This document shows, piece by piece, positions 15,121 to 25,297 of a DNA stretch of 64,000 nt. Position numbers and translations under genes: made by a program. Source of the DNA: Lachnospiraceae bacterium. Lineage in GTDB: Bacteria > Bacillota > Clostridia > Lachnospirales > Lachnospiraceae. The first letter of the stretch is position 1. Every line of letters begins with the position of its first letter. The notes beneath the pieces are model-generated. The model saw nothing but the letters and a program-made list of their open reading frames with translations. It was not told where the DNA came from and searched no databases. The stretch covers positions 1 to 64,000 of the forward strand of contig JAFRYE010000067.1 in NCBI GenBank assembly GCA_017441265.1, read 5' to 3'.

Positions 15121-16851
15121 ATGGGACATTACAAGAATTTCCGGACGGTGGTTTACATTCCTGCGGAGGTCGCCGATCGGCTGACGGAAGCGAAGTTTGC
15201 GAGCGACTGGGCGTGGATCGAGAAGTATGTGGGGCTCGACAAAGTCTACCTGGAGACGCACAGAGGCGGCGTTGACGTGGGAGCGCAGAAACTCCGCATG
15301 ATCAAGGACTTTTTGGAGAGCAAGGGCGTGGAGGTCTCCGGCGGGATCACGACCACGATCGATGATTTCGAGGGTGCCGAGCCCGGCAAACAGAGGTTGT
15401 TCGGAACATTTTGCTATACGGATCCGGCGATGCGAAAAAGGCTGCGGGAGATCGCGGAATACACGGCGGGATTTTTCGATGAGATCATCCTCGACGATTT
15501 CTATTTTACGAACTGTACCTGTGAGCGGTGCATCCGCGAAAAAGGAGAACGCGACTGGGTGACGTTTAGGCGCGAGCTGATGCGCGAGGTGTCTGAAGAT
15601 CTCGTCGTGAAGCCGGCAAAAGCCGTGAACCCGAAGGTGAAGATGGTGATCAAGTATCCGAACTGGCGGGAGTCGTATCATTTTGCGGGGTATGTGCCGG
15701 AGGTTCAGCGCGACATCTTCGACGCGACGTACACGGGCACGGAGACGAGAAGCCCGCAGTATACGGATCAGCATTTGCCGGAGTATCTGAGCTACTCGCT
15801 CGTCCGCTATATGGAAAATGCGTGGCCGGGGCGAAACGGCGGCGGCTGGTTTGACACGTATGCCTGCTGGTCGGTGGACCGGTATCTCGAGCAGGCGTAT
15901 CTGACCGCGTTCGCGCAGGCAAAGGAATTGATGCATTTTCAGTGGAGCGATCTGATCGAGAATCCGCTGCTCGCTCCGATGGGGCTGCAGCTTACGAAGA
16001 TCGATGAACTGATGGAAGGGATCGGCAGGCCCTGCGGTGTGCCGGTGTACGTGCCGTTTGCTTCGAGCGGGGAAAACCATCTGGAGATGCGGTTCGGCAT
16101 GCTCGGACTTCCGATCGAGCCGACGCCGTTCTTCCCGAGCGAGGTAAAAAGCATGCTCTTAACGGAGAGCGCGCTTGCGGACGGCAATATTATCGACAAA
16201 CTGGAGGCTTACGTCCGTGAGGGCGGTTCGGCGGTCATCACTTCCGGCTTTTTCCGCGGAGCGGAAGAGAAGCTGCGTGCGGCTGGGCTCACCGAAGCGA
16301 GATTGACGGGCCGGAGCATTCCGGTTACGCGGTACCAGGTGACGAGCGACTATGCCGGCTTCGCGGAACATCGGAAGCCGTTGTATTTTCCGGAGATCAT
16401 TCACGGAACCAACGATTCCTGGTCGCTGTTAAACGGCGGCGACGGGGACACCCACAGCGCGTTGGTGCTTCGCCGTGCGTACGGCAAAGGCCGGATGTAC
16501 ATCGCGGCGATCCCGGACGGTGACAGCGGTCTGTATGAGATGCCGAAGGCGGCCGTCGATGTGATCAAGCGTGCGCTTGCGGGTGGTGATTACTTCTCGG
16601 GAAGGAACTTCTCCGCGTTTACGTACGACAGCGGTAGAATCCTGCTGTATCGGTATGTTAAGAGTGATCTGCGGCCTGACCGCGTGAGCCTCTATACCGA
16701 GCGCAAGGGCGCCGTTTTAGTCAACGATCTGACCGGCGAGCGCTATCCTTCGAGGGAAGTTCGCAGATGGGAGGACTTCCGCGTCGGCGGCGGGACGACG
16801 GCGGACGTGATGTTGCAGCCCGGAATGTTTACGAAGGTACATTGGGAGTGA
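15121..16851 (+). CDS. Putative glycoside-hydrolase-like TIM-barrel protein
   Basis: This 576-residue protein has an N-terminal barrel with FFDEIILDDFYFTNC followed by CERC, where the paired Asp residues resemble strand-end catalytic or binding acids of glycosidase-like families. The middle part (DNWSLLNGGDGDTHS region preceded by YVREGGSAVITSGFF) looks like the GATase-like domain often following such barrels, and the end is strand-rich. No signal peptide is seen, so it is likely cytoplasmic. Family assignment and catalytic residues are uncertain. It is linked to the upstream isomerase/epimerase. Confidence 0.55.
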   Translation: MGHYKNFRTVVYIPAEVADRLTEAKFASDWAWIEKYVGLDKVYLETHRGGVDVGAQKLRMIKDFLESKGVEVSGGITTTIDDFEGAEPGKQRLFGTFCYTDPAMRKRLREIAEYTAGFFDEIILDDFYFTNCTCERCIREKGERDWVTFRRELMREVSEDLVVKPAKAVNPKVKMVIKYPNWRESYHFAGYVPEVQRDIFDATYTGTETRSPQYTDQHLPEYLSYSLVRYMENAWPGRNGGGWFDTYACWSVDRYLEQAYLTAFAQAKELMHFQWSDLIENPLLAPMGLQLTKIDELMEGIGRPCGVPVYVPFASSGENHLEMRFGMLGLPIEPTPFFPSEVKSMLLTESALADGNIIDKLEAYVREGGSAVITSGFFRGAEEKLRAAGLTEARLTGRSIPVTRYQVTSDYAGFAEHRKPLYFPEIIHGTNDSWSLLNGGDGDTHSALVLRRAYGKGRMYIAAIPDGDSGLYEMPKAAVDVIKRALAGGDYFSGRNFSAFTYDSGRILLYRYVKSDLRPDRVSLYTERKGAVLVNDLTGERYPSREVRRWEDFRVGGGTTADVMLQPGMFTKVHWE

Positions 16852-16853
16852 CC

Positions 16854-17294
16854 ATGAGTGAGGATAAGAAACCGAAACTGCGAATCCCGAAGATTCACTC
16901 GGTGCGGTTTGGGCTGGTGTGGCTCGGAATCGGGGTTCTCGTCGGGGCGGTGATCCCGCTGGTACTGTGGTTTTCGCTGCATCGGATCGTCTGGGCATTG
17001 ATCCTGATCGGAGGATTGATCATCGCTTTGTTCGGGGGTGTGTTCGCGATCGAGATGCATCAGGACTTCGCGGAAGTTCCGTATTACGAGCGTCACTTAA
17101 AGGACGACATTCCTTTCGACCCCAGAGAGCAGTATGCGGTTATCCGTTGCTCCATCTGCAACGGGGAACAGGTGGCCGGATTCAAAAACAAAAAGGACGG
17201 TCATTTTACGGAAGTGATGGTGATTCACTCTCCGGAAGAGGAAAAACGCTTTTTACGGATGTATGATCTGGAAAGCGTGAAAAAAGAGTATTGA
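16854..17294 (+). CDS. Two-segment membrane protein of unknown function
   Basis: From the ATG at 16854 (GGGAG upstream, 2 bases after the previous stop) the protein has 146 residues. Two hydrophobic stretches (LVWLGIGVLVGAVIPLVLWF and IVWALILIGGLIIALFGGVF) are followed by a cytoplasmic or external domain with a lone CSIC pair and VMVIHSPEEEKRFLRMYDL. I do not recognise the family. Its close spacing suggests co-transcription with the sugar genes. Confidence 0.65.
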   Translation: MSEDKKPKLRIPKIHSVRFGLVWLGIGVLVGAVIPLVLWFSLHRIVWALILIGGLIIALFGGVFAIEMHQDFAEVPYYERHLKDDIPFDPREQYAVIRCSICNGEQVAGFKNKKDGHFTEVMVIHSPEEEKRFLRMYDLESVKKEY

Positions 17295-17336
17295 TCTGCC
17301 GGAAATGCCCGTAGTTACGGCATTTGCAACTGTGAG

Positions 17337-17365
17337 TTGACAGATTTCCAAGCGCGCTTTATAGA
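17337..17365 (+). promoter_or_regulatory. Promoter of the XRE membrane regulator gene
   Basis: TTGACA at 17337-17342, a 17-bp spacer and TATAGA at 17360-17365, about 80 bases before the start codon. Confidence 0.65.
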
Positions 17366-17444
17366 AGGAAACCGCAGAATTTGGTATGGTTTGGCCAAGA
17401 CGACAAGCGCTTAGGTCGAAACAAAACTTAAGGAGGGAATCAAA

Positions 17445-18431
17445 ATGATCCTTGCAGATAAGATTATTGATGAAAGAAAAAAGTGCGGTTGGTCTCAGGA
17501 AGAGCTTGCGGATAAACTCGGCGTGTCGCGCCAGTCGGTGAGCAAATGGGAGAGCGCGCAGTCGGTGCCGGATCTTCAGAGAATTCTGGAAATGAGTAAG
17601 ATCTTCGGCGTCAGTACGGATTATCTTTTAAAAGATGAAGAAGGCGTGCGTACGAATTCGGATTCGGAGTACGAAGGAGTCAGCGCACGCAGAGTATCGA
17701 TGGAGGAAGCCAACGAGTACCTTGCGGAGACGGAAAAGTTCTCCGGCAAGATCGCGATCGGTGCATGCCTGTGCGTCGCGTCCCCGGTGATATTGATCGG
17801 TTGCCTGGCACTGCAGAGAGCAGGGATCCTGTTCGCAAAGCAGAACACGGCGATCGCTGTCGGCGTATTGATGCTCCTGGGGTTGGTGACGACGGCCGTG
17901 GCCATCTTTATCCCGGCCGGTCTCGCTAACGGAAAATGGAGTTGGCTCGGAAGGGAGATTTTTGACACGGAGTACGGCGTTGACGGTATGGTTCGCAGCC
18001 GTCAAGAAAGGTTTCAGCCGTCATTTGTCATGAACATCACTCTGGGTGTGATCATGATCCTGGCGGGCGTTATCGGCGTTGCCGTTTCGGCTATGCTCGC
18101 GGAGAACAATGAGGCGCTGATCCTCGGAATGACCTGCCTGCTCCTGGTTCTGATCGCGGTGGCGGTGTTCCGCTTCGTCCGCGTCGGGATCGTCAAAAAC
18201 AGTTATTCGGTGTTGCTTCAGGAAAATGATTACACCAAGGCGGCGAAGCAGACGAACGGAGTCTTCGGAGCGATCACCACGGCATACTGGCTCTTCGTAA
18301 CGGCAGGGTTCCTGCTGTGGGGTTTCTTGGCAGACGGCTGGCAGTACTGCTGGCTGGTGTGGCCGATCGCGGGCATTCTGTTTGCTGCATTCTCGGCGAT
18401 CGCGCACGCTGCAAAAAAACAGAGTGAGTAA
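17445..18431 (+). CDS. XRE-family regulator with C-terminal membrane domain
   Basis: This 328-residue protein has an N-terminal Cro/CI-type HTH (WSQEELADKLGVSRQSVSKW, residues about 16-35) ending in STDYLLKDE. The C-terminal half has five to six hydrophobic segments, so the DNA-binding domain is tethered to the membrane. This is a common Firmicute architecture of unknown signal. AAGGAGGGAATC precedes the ATG. Its own promoter lies upstream. Confidence 0.88.
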   Translation: MILADKIIDERKKCGWSQEELADKLGVSRQSVSKWESAQSVPDLQRILEMSKIFGVSTDYLLKDEEGVRTNSDSEYEGVSARRVSMEEANEYLAETEKFSGKIAIGACLCVASPVILIGCLALQRAGILFAKQNTAIAVGVLMLLGLVTTAVAIFIPAGLANGKWSWLGREIFDTEYGVDGMVRSRQERFQPSFVMNITLGVIMILAGVIGVAVSAMLAENNEALILGMTCLLLVLIAVAVFRFVRVGIVKNSYSVLLQENDYTKAAKQTNGVFGAITTAYWLFVTAGFLLWGFLADGWQYCWLVWPIAGILFAAFSAIAHAAKKQSE

Positions 18432-18471
18432 TTAAGTAAACAGCGGCTCCGGCCGCAGTCAGGAGGAAGGT

Positions 18472-19374
18472 ATGGCTACGCTAAGAGTATCGGATGCAAA
18501 CATCATCACGGCACAGTATATGGACTCGCTGTTGATTGAAGAGAGGCTGATCGGTTCGACGGTCGCCGACCTGCATTGTGAATTTTTCGGAAAGACGTAT
18601 GCAATGCCGGTCATGACACCCGCATTTTCCCATCTTGGACAATTCGGCGGACGTGCGAAGACAGGGCTTGAGGAGTACTCGGAAGCCGCCGCGCACGCAA
18701 ACATTCTCAATTTCTGCGGTATGATGGAAAATGAGATGTTCGCAAAGATCGCGGCGACCGGCGCGGACACGGTGCGGATCGTGAAACCGTATGCTGACGG
18801 CGCAAAGGTGTACGACCAGCTTCGCTTTGCGGAGGACGCGGGCGCTGTCGGCGTCGGCATGGACATCGACCATATCTTCGGACCGGGCGGCTATGACGTC
18901 TGCGTGGGTGAACTGATGGCGGCGCAGACGGCGGACATGCTCCGCTCTTACGTGGAGACGACGAAACTGCCCTTTGTCATCAAGGGCGTCCTCAGTGTGC
19001 GCGATGCCGTTTTGGCTGCGGAGATCGGCGCTTCGGCGATCATCGTGAGCCACCATCACGGACGGCTTCCGTACGCAGTGCCGCCGATGATGGTCCTGCC
19101 GCAGATCAGGGAGGCGCTTACGGGGCGCGGCGTGAAGATCATCGTGGACTGCGGGATCGAGAGCGGTGCGGACGTGTTCAAGGCGCTTGCTCTGGGTGCG
19201 GACGCAGCGGCTGTCGGCCGTTCCATGATGCCGTCTTTGGAGAAGGACGGCGTTGCGGGCGTTGAGCGATTCTTAGCGCAGATCGCATCGGAGCTTCGCT
19301 ATGTGATGAGCAATACCGGTGCCGCGTCCGTAGAGGATATCGACGCTACGGTTTTGCATCGGAAAGATTTCTGA
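18472..19374 (+). CDS. FMN-dependent alpha-hydroxy-acid oxidising enzyme
   Basis: This 300-residue protein has the FMN-barrel signatures LPFVIKGVLSVRDAVLAAEIG, then IIVSHHHGRLPY where the catalytic His-Gly and Arg are expected (SNHGGRQ in lactate oxidases), then VDCGIESGADVFKALALGADAAAVGRSMM. It is shorter than typical lactate or glycolate oxidases (about 350-380 residues) and the His motif is altered, so the substrate may differ. AGGAGGAAGG precedes the ATG. Probably in one transcript with the MBL gene 16 bases downstream. Confidence 0.8.
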   Translation: MATLRVSDANIITAQYMDSLLIEERLIGSTVADLHCEFFGKTYAMPVMTPAFSHLGQFGGRAKTGLEEYSEAAAHANILNFCGMMENEMFAKIAATGADTVRIVKPYADGAKVYDQLRFAEDAGAVGVGMDIDHIFGPGGYDVCVGELMAAQTADMLRSYVETTKLPFVIKGVLSVRDAVLAAEIGASAIIVSHHHGRLPYAVPPMMVLPQIREALTGRGVKIIVDCGIESGADVFKALALGADAAAVGRSMMPSLEKDGVAGVERFLAQIASELRYVMSNTGAASVEDIDATVLHRKDF

Positions 19375-19390
19375 TTGACGGAGGGGTATT

Positions 19391-20095
19391 ATGAACTGTG
19401 AAATCATCAGAATCAATGACAATACCTGGCGGATAGAAGACGGAATGGTCCGGTTCTTTCTGCTTGCGGGAACGGAGCGTGCGCTGTTGATCGACTCCGG
19501 CATGATGACGCATGATGCAAAGGACATTGCGGAGAGTCTGACGGACCTTCCGGTGTCGCTTTTGAATACGCATTCAGACGGTGATCACACCGGTAGCAAC
19601 GCGCAGTTTGCAACGTTGTACATGCATCCGGACGAGGAGCCTGTGTACCGTGCAAAGGGCGGGACGGGGACGATCCTTCCGATCCGCGAGGGAGACGTGA
19701 TCGACCTCGGCGGCAGACCGTTGCAAATCTTCGATCTGCCCGGTCACACGCCGGGAAGCATCGCGGTTTTAGACGTGAACTCACGTGTTTTGATCAGCGG
19801 CGACCCGATTCAGGACGGACGCATCTTTATGTTCGGAAGCAATAGAAATATGCGGGACTACAATTGTAGTCTAAAACACCTTGCAACGCGCCGGAACAGC
19901 TTTGATGAGATCTGGCCGTCGCATTCGACGATCCCCGTGAAGCCCGCGCTGATCGATTCGCTGATCGAGGGTTCGGAGGCCATTCTCGCGGGAACGGCAG
20001 AGGGGACGGAAGAGGAAATGCGCGGCATGAAGATCCTCGTTTACAACATGGGATATGCTACGTTTTTGTGCGATCCGAAGAAAGCGGAAGAGTAG
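19391..20095 (+). CDS. MBL-fold metallo-hydrolase
   Basis: This 234-residue protein has the metallo-beta-lactamase fold signature THSDGDHTGSN (the HxHxDH motif with Ser in place of the second histidine), then FDLPGHTPGSIAVLD with the third histidine, then LISGDPIQDG and the distal His in PSHSTIPV. Members include glyoxalase II-like and diverse hydrolases. The second metal site may be modified by the substituted residue. AGGGGT lies upstream. Confidence 0.85.
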   Translation: MNCEIIRINDNTWRIEDGMVRFFLLAGTERALLIDSGMMTHDAKDIAESLTDLPVSLLNTHSDGDHTGSNAQFATLYMHPDEEPVYRAKGGTGTILPIREGDVIDLGGRPLQIFDLPGHTPGSIAVLDVNSRVLISGDPIQDGRIFMFGSNRNMRDYNCSLKHLATRRNSFDEIWPSHSTIPVKPALIDSLIEGSEAILAGTAEGTEEEMRGMKILVYNMGYATFLCDPKKAEE

Positions 20096-20106
20096 GAGGG
20101 CAAACC

Positions 20107-20796
20107 ATGGGGGCTTCCGGTGAAAACACGGTTTACGAACTCCTTGCGGCGTGCAAAGATGACAACTATCGGGAGTTCCAGAGCAAGCTGGTCCCGAACA
20201 TTCCTGCAGACACGATCCTAGGCGTCCGAACGCCGGAGATGCGGAAAATCGCGAAGCAGGTTTACGGCACCGTGGAGGCGGAGCGGTTTCTCGCGACGCT
20301 GCCGCACTCATTTTACGAAGAGAATCTCGTACACTTCTTCCTGATCGCTATGATCAAGGACTTCGTCGAGTGCGCGGCGGCGGTCAACCGGTTCCTGCCG
20401 TACGTCGATTGCTGGCCGGTGTGTGACCAGTCCAGTCCGAAGGCTTTTTCGAAAAATCACGCGAAACTGCTGCCGCTGATCCGGGAGTGGATCGCGTCCG
20501 AGCATGTGTACACGGCGCGGTTCGGAATGCGCATGTTGATGAACGAATTCCTGGGCGAGGATTTCCGCCCGGAGTTTCTCTCGTGGGTGGCCGAAAAGCA
20601 GGGCGAGGACTACTACCTCCGCATGATGGTCGCATGGTATTTCGCGACGGCACTCGCGAAACAGTATGACGCCGCGATCATGTATTTTGAAGAGCACAGG
20701 CTCGAGTCGTGGACGCACAAAAAGGCGATCCAGAAGGCGATCGAGAGCTACCGCGTGTCGGAGGAGCACAAGGCGTATCTGCGAACGCTCCGCTGA
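20107..20796 (+). CDS. DNA alkylation repair protein (AlkD-like HEAT repeats)
   Basis: From the ATG at 20107 (AGGAGGG upstream) the protein has 229 residues. It matches the AlkD/COG4912 family: ILGVRTPEMRKIAKQVYG at the N-terminus, YVDCWPVCDQSSPKAF with the Trp/Asp of the alkyl-purine site, and helical HEAT-like repeats to SYRVSEEHKAYLRTLR. AlkD glycosylases excise bulky N3/N7-alkyl purines. Activity here is not proven, as some relatives are inactive. It converges on dapL with a shared terminator. Confidence 0.85.
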   Translation: MGASGENTVYELLAACKDDNYREFQSKLVPNIPADTILGVRTPEMRKIAKQVYGTVEAERFLATLPHSFYEENLVHFFLIAMIKDFVECAAAVNRFLPYVDCWPVCDQSSPKAFSKNHAKLLPLIREWIASEHVYTARFGMRMLMNEFLGEDFRPEFLSWVAEKQGEDYYLRMMVAWYFATALAKQYDAAIMYFEEHRLESWTHKKAIQKAIESYRVSEEHKAYLRTLR

Positions 20797-20819
20797 CGGA
20801 AAATGAATATTCGGCTGCA

Positions 20820-20857
20820 AAAAAAGTCCGCCTGCGTTACCGCAGACGGACTTTTTT
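20820..20857. terminator. Bidirectional terminator between alkD-like and dapL genes
   Basis: A 17-bp stem (20820-20836 with 20841-20857, one mismatch) closes on TTAC. It has an A-run on the left and a T-run on the right, so it works for both converging transcripts. Confidence 0.85.
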
Positions 20858-20909
20858 GGTATGTGTGTGTCGCCCGAGAAGGGTGTTGGTTGGGGCGAGC
20901 ACCGGACCG

Positions 20910-22100
20910 TCAGATCTTTGCAAACAATGCCTCGAGGCGCTTGGCAGCCTCTTTGGTGTCCTCGGGACTTCCGAACATGGAGAAGCGGAAGTAGCCTTCT
21001 CCGCAGGCACCGAAGCCGGCGCCGGGAGTTCCGATCACCTGAATCTCGTTGAGCAGCAGATCGAAGAACGACCAGCTGTCGATCCCGTTCGGGCACTGCA
21101 GCCAGATGTACGGCGAATTCTTGCCGCCGCAATACCAGATGCCTGCTTTATCCAACGCCTGCGTAATGACTGCGGCGTTGTTTTTGTATACGCGCAGATT
21201 CTCCTGAATCTGGCGCTGTCCTTCCTCCGTGAATACTGCAGCGCCGCCCTTCTGGATGATGTAGGAGACACCGTTGGTCTTGGTCGTGCGGTTGCGGATC
21301 CACATGTCGTTTAAGTTCATTCCGTTGCGGACAAGCTCCCGCGGGATGACGGTGTAACCGAGTCTGGTTCCTGTGAAGCCGGCCGTCTTCGAGAGCGAGC
21401 AGATCTCGATGGCGCAGGTACGCGCACCGGGGATCTCAAAGATGCTCCGCGGAAGCGCCGGGGCCTCGATAAATGCCTCATATGCCGCATCAAAGAGGAT
21501 GATCGAGCCGTGCTCGTTCGCAAAATTCACCCATTTGGTGAGCTTCTCCCGGTCAAACACAGCACCCGTGGGGTTGTTCGGGGAGCAGAGGTAAATGAGG
21601 TCCGCCGCAGCGGAGTTGTCAGGCTCCGGCAGGAAACCGTTGTCGCGGCCGGAGGGAAGATGGATGATCTTGCGTCCGGCAATGATGTTGGCATCAACGT
21701 ATGCGGGGTAGGCAGGCTCGATGATAAGCGAACTTCCGCCGCGGTCGAAGAGGTCAAGGATATCCCCGAGCTCGTCGCTGGCGCCGCTGGAGACGAAGAC
21801 GTCCTCCGGAGTGAGAGCTACGCCGCGAGCGTTATAGTGCGCGGCAATCGTCTCGCGCAAAAAGGGAGCGCCGCACTCCGGCATGTAGCCGTGGAAGCGG
21901 GAGGCGTCGGACTGATCGTCGACAGCCTCGTGAAGCGCTTTGATGACGACGTCGCACAGCGGCAACGATACGTCGCCGATGCCCATGCGGTAGAGGTGCT
22001 CACCGGGATGAGCGCTCTGGTACGCCTTCAGCTTCTGCGAGATGTTGTAAAAGAGGTAGGAATCTTTCAGATTGCCGTAGTTCATGTTCGGGGTGATCAT
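20910..22100 (-). CDS. dapL: LL-diaminopimelate aminotransferase
   Basis: This 396-residue fold-type I PLP enzyme starts NYGNLKDSYLFYNISQKL, has YRMGIGDVSLPLCDVVIKAL, and carries the PLP-lysine in CSLSKTAGFTGTRLGY. This pattern is specific to DapL (EC 2.6.1.83), which makes LL-diaminopimelate in one step from tetrahydrodipicolinate with glutamate as amino donor. It lies 23 bases after carB on the same strand. Its dependence on glutamate suits its place in the nitrogen-assimilation cluster. Confidence 0.92.
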   Translation of the reverse strand: MITPNMNYGNLKDSYLFYNISQKLKAYQSAHPGEHLYRMGIGDVSLPLCDVVIKALHEAVDDQSDASRFHGYMPECGAPFLRETIAAHYNARGVALTPEDVFVSSGASDELGDILDLFDRGGSSLIIEPAYPAYVDANIIAGRKIIHLPSGRDNGFLPEPDNSAAADLIYLCSPNNPTGAVFDREKLTKWVNFANEHGSIILFDAAYEAFIEAPALPRSIFEIPGARTCAIEICSLSKTAGFTGTRLGYTVIPRELVRNGMNLNDMWIRNRTTKTNGVSYIIQKGGAAVFTEEGQRQIQENLRVYKNNAAVITQALDKAGIWYCGGKNSPYIWLQCPNGIDSWSFFDLLLNEIQVIGTPGAGFGACGEGYFRFSMFGSPEDTKEAAKRLEALFAKI

Positions 22101-22123
22101 GGTGTTTGGTCCTTTCGGTTGTC

Positions 22124-25100
22124 TTAAATTGTGGAGATCCGCAGCGTCATTTCCTCTAAAACGTCTAAGAGCATGCGGACGGTGTCGAGGGAAGTTAACA
22201 TTGCGGTGCCGTGTGCTGCTGCACAGCGGCGGATGGCAACACCGTCGCCGTAATGAACACCGGAGAGAATTGCCCGGGTGTTGATGATATAGCTGACATA
22301 TCCGGCGCGGATGGAGTCGAGGACTTCCTCACTGTTTTCACTGGGCTTTCTGCGGATTCTCGTGCGGATTCCGTTTTCCCGGAGCACTTCGCCGGTTAAG
22401 GACGTTGCCTCGATGTTGAAGCCCATCTCGTAGAAGCGGCGGATCAGAGGAACTACCTCGTCCTTGTCTTCGTCTGCAACGCTGACTAAGACCGTACCGT
22501 AGTTCTTGAGCGTAAGCCCGGAGGCGATCAGCGCCTTGTAAGCCGCACGGTGCAGCTTCTCGTCGTAGCCGATGGCCTCGCCGGTGGATTTCATCTCCGG
22601 GGAAAGGTAGGCGTCCATGCCGCGAAGCTTCGAGAAGGAAAATGACGGTACTTTGACGTAGTAGCGCTTCTTCTCCGGCGGATACAGGAAGTTGATGCCC
22701 TGCTCCTCCAGGGAGTGCCCGAGGATGGCTCTCGTACCGATGTCCGCAAGGCTGTAGCCCGTGGCCTTCGAAAGGAAGGGAACCGTTCTCGAAGAGCGGG
22801 GGTTAACCTCGATGATATATACTTTTTCGTTCTTGTCCACGATGAACTGGATGTTGAACAGACCAACAATGCCGATGCCTAAGCCAAGCATCTCCGTGTA
22901 GTGGAGAATCGTCTTCTTCACGGACTCGGAGAGACTGTAGGGCGGATAGACGCTGATGGAGTCTCCGGAGTGAACACCGGTGCGCTCCACAAGCTCCATG
23001 ATGCCCGGGACAAAGACTTTCTTTCCGTCGCAGACGGCGTCCACTTCGACCTCTTTACCGCGGATATAGCGGTCCACAAGGACAGGCTTGTCAGGGGCGA
23101 TTTCCACGGCAGTGTGCAGGTATTCGCGAAGCGCCGACTCTTTGGAGACGATCTGCATCGCGCGGCCGCCTAAGACGAAACTCGGGCGAACCAAAACGGG
23201 ATAGCCGATCGCTGCGGCAGCGGCGACGCCTTCCTCGATGCCGGTCACGGCCTGACCTTTCGGCTGAGGGATACCAAGCGATAACAGCAGATGTTCGAAC
23301 TGATCGCGGTCCTCCGCACGGTCGATGGCGGCACAGTCCGTGCCGATGATCTTTACACCGCGTGCGGCAAGGGAGTCCGCCAGGTTGATGGCGGTCTGAC
23401 CGCCCAGCGTGGCAATGACGCCTTCCGGCCTCTCGAGGTCGATGATATTCATGACGTCCTCGGTGCACAGCGGTTCAAAATACAGTTTATCGGAGCAGGT
23501 GTAGTCGGTGGAAACAGTCTCCGGATTGTTGTTGATGATGATGGCTTCGTAGCCGGCTGCGCGGATGGTCTTCACCGCGTGCACGGTCGAATAGTCGAAC
23601 TCGACGCCCTGGCCGATACGGATCGGTCCGGATCCGAGAACGATGATCTTGCTGCGGTCGGAGACCACGGATTCATTTTCCGTCTCATAGGTCGAGTAGA
23701 AGTACGGAACATAGCTGGCAAATTCCGATGCGCAGGTGTCGATCATCTTGTACACCGGACGGATGCCTTCCCGGGCGCGAAGGTCTGCAACCTCGCGCTC
23801 CGCCATGTCCCAGAAATCGCCGACGGCGCGGTCGGAAAACCCAAGCCGCTTCGCCTCACGAAGCACCTGCAGATCACCCTTGGCGGAAGCCAGCTCGCGC
23901 TCCATTGCAATGATGTTGCGGAGCTTCCGAAGGAAGAACCTGTCGATGGCGGTGGCGTCGGCAATCTCGTCGATGCCGATGTTAAGGCGCAGCAACTGTG
24001 CGATGGCATAGATGCGGTCGTCGGTGCCGATGCGGATGTACGACAAAAGCTGCTCCGCAGGCATCTCGTCGAACTTGACCATGTGCAGATGGTAAACGCC
24101 GGTCTCTAAGGAGCGGATGCCCTTTAAGAGACTCTCCTCGAAGGTGCGGCCTACGCTCATGGTCTCGCCGGTGGCCTTCATCTGGGTGGAGAGGGAGTTG
24201 TCGGCGTCGGCAAATTTGTCGAAGGGGAAGCGCGGCATCTTCGTGACGACATAGTCGAGAGCCGGCTCAAAGGAGGCCGGGGTGTTCGCGAGTGCGATCT
24301 CGTCAAGCGTCATGCCGATTCCGATCTTTGCGGAGACGCGGGCGATGGGGTAGCCGCTGGCTTTGGATGCCAGCGCGGACGAGCGCGACACGCGGGGGTT
24401 GACCTCGATTAAGTAGTATTGGAACGACTTCGGATCCAGCGCGAACTGCACGTTGCAACCGCCCTCGATCTTGAGAGCGCGGATGATCTTGAGTGCGCTG
24501 TCGCGAAGCATGTGATATTCTTTGTTGGTCAGTGTCTGGGACGGGCACACGACGATGGAGTCGCCGGTGTGAATTCCGACGGGGTCGAGGTTTTCCATGT
24601 TGCAGACGGTGATGGCCGTGTCATTTTTGTCACGGATGACCTCGTACTCGATCTCCTTAAAGCCCTTGATACTTTTCTCGATCAGCACCTGATGAACAGG
24701 GGAGAGGGAGAGACCGTTGCGGAGCATCGGGAGGAACTCCTCCTCATTGTCGGCAAATCCGCCGCCGGTTCCGCCGAGGGTAAATGCCGGGCGAAGCACG
24801 ACGGGATAGCCGATCTCCGCCGCGATGCGGACACCGTCTTCCTCGTTGGTGGCGATGTCCGAGGGAAGCACGGGCTCGCCGAGCTCTTCGCAGAGCTCCT
24901 TGAAAAGCTCGCGATCCTCCGCGCGCTCGATGGAACGGCCGTCGGTTCCGAGCAGTTCCACGCGGCATTCCGCGAGGACGCCTTTCTTCTGCAGCTGCAT
25001 CGCAAGGTTAAGACCGGTCTGGCCGCCGATGCCGGGAAGCAGCGCATCCGGGCGCTCGTAGCGGATGATCTTCGCGATAAATTCAAGCGTCAAAGGTTCC

Positions 25101-25297
25101 ATGTAGACCTTGTCCGCGATGGCGGTGTCGGTCATTATGGTGGCGGGGTTACTGTTGCAGAGGATGACCTCATAGCCCTCCTCCTTGAGGGCGAGGCAGG
25201 CCTGAGTTCCCGCATAGTCAAACTCGGCGGCCTGTCCGATGACGATCGGACCGGAGCCGATGATCAATACTTTTTTGATATCAGTTCTTTTCGGCAT
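22124..25297 (-). CDS. carB: Carbamoyl phosphate synthase large subunit
   Basis: This 1057-residue protein has two homologous ATP-grasp halves, each with the GSGPIxIGQ motif ([21 protein letters not shown] near the start and [20 protein letters not shown] near residue 565), and a C-terminal MGS-like allosteric domain. It makes carbamoyl phosphate from ammonia supplied by CarA through a tunnel, feeding pyrimidine and arginine synthesis. It overlaps carA by 17 bases. Length and motifs are normal. Confidence 0.98.
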   Translation of the reverse strand: MPKRTDIKKVLIIGSGPIVIGQAAEFDYAGTQACLALKEEGYEVILCNSNPATIMTDTAIADKVYMEPLTLEFIAKIIRYERPDALLPGIGGQTGLNLAMQLQKKGVLAECRVELLGTDGRSIERAEDRELFKELCEELGEPVLPSDIATNEEDGVRIAAEIGYPVVLRPAFTLGGTGGGFADNEEEFLPMLRNGLSLSPVHQVLIEKSIKGFKEIEYEVIRDKNDTAITVCNMENLDPVGIHTGDSIVVCPSQTLTNKEYHMLRDSALKIIRALKIEGGCNVQFALDPKSFQYYLIEVNPRVSRSSALASKASGYPIARVSAKIGIGMTLDEIALANTPASFEPALDYVVTKMPRFPFDKFADADNSLSTQMKATGETMSVGRTFEESLLKGIRSLETGVYHLHMVKFDEMPAEQLLSYIRIGTDDRIYAIAQLLRLNIGIDEIADATAIDRFFLRKLRNIIAMERELASAKGDLQVLREAKRLGFSDRAVGDFWDMAEREVADLRAREGIRPVYKMIDTCASEFASYVPYFYSTYETENESVVSDRSKIIVLGSGPIRIGQGVEFDYSTVHAVKTIRAAGYEAIIINNNPETVSTDYTCSDKLYFEPLCTEDVMNIIDLERPEGVIATLGGQTAINLADSLAARGVKIIGTDCAAIDRAEDRDQFEHLLLSLGIPQPKGQAVTGIEEGVAAAAAIGYPVLVRPSFVLGGRAMQIVSKESALREYLHTAVEIAPDKPVLVDRYIRGKEVEVDAVCDGKKVFVPGIMELVERTGVHSGDSISVYPPYSLSESVKKTILHYTEMLGLGIGIVGLFNIQFIVDKNEKVYIIEVNPRSSRTVPFLSKATGYSLADIGTRAILGHSLEEQGINFLYPPEKKRYYVKVPSFSFSKLRGMDAYLSPEMKSTGEAIGYDEKLHRAAYKALIASGLTLKNYGTVLVSVADEDKDEVVPLIRRFYEMGFNIEATSLTGEVLRENGIRTRIRRKPSENSEEVLDSIRAGYVSYIINTRAILSGVHYGDGVAIRRCAAAHGTAMLTSLDTVRMLLDVLEEMTLRISTI

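Noticed and set aside
14203-16080. Very long open frame (about 625 codons) on the - strand opposite the isomerase and glycosidase-like genes
   Set aside because: It is the antisense of two real genes with clear motifs, has Arg/His-rich composition typical of GC-rich shadow frames, and no ribosome site.
17303-17325. Hairpin AAATGCC/GGCATTT as a terminator after the membrane-protein gene
   Set aside because: Only 7 bp and no U-run; it was left out of the feature list.
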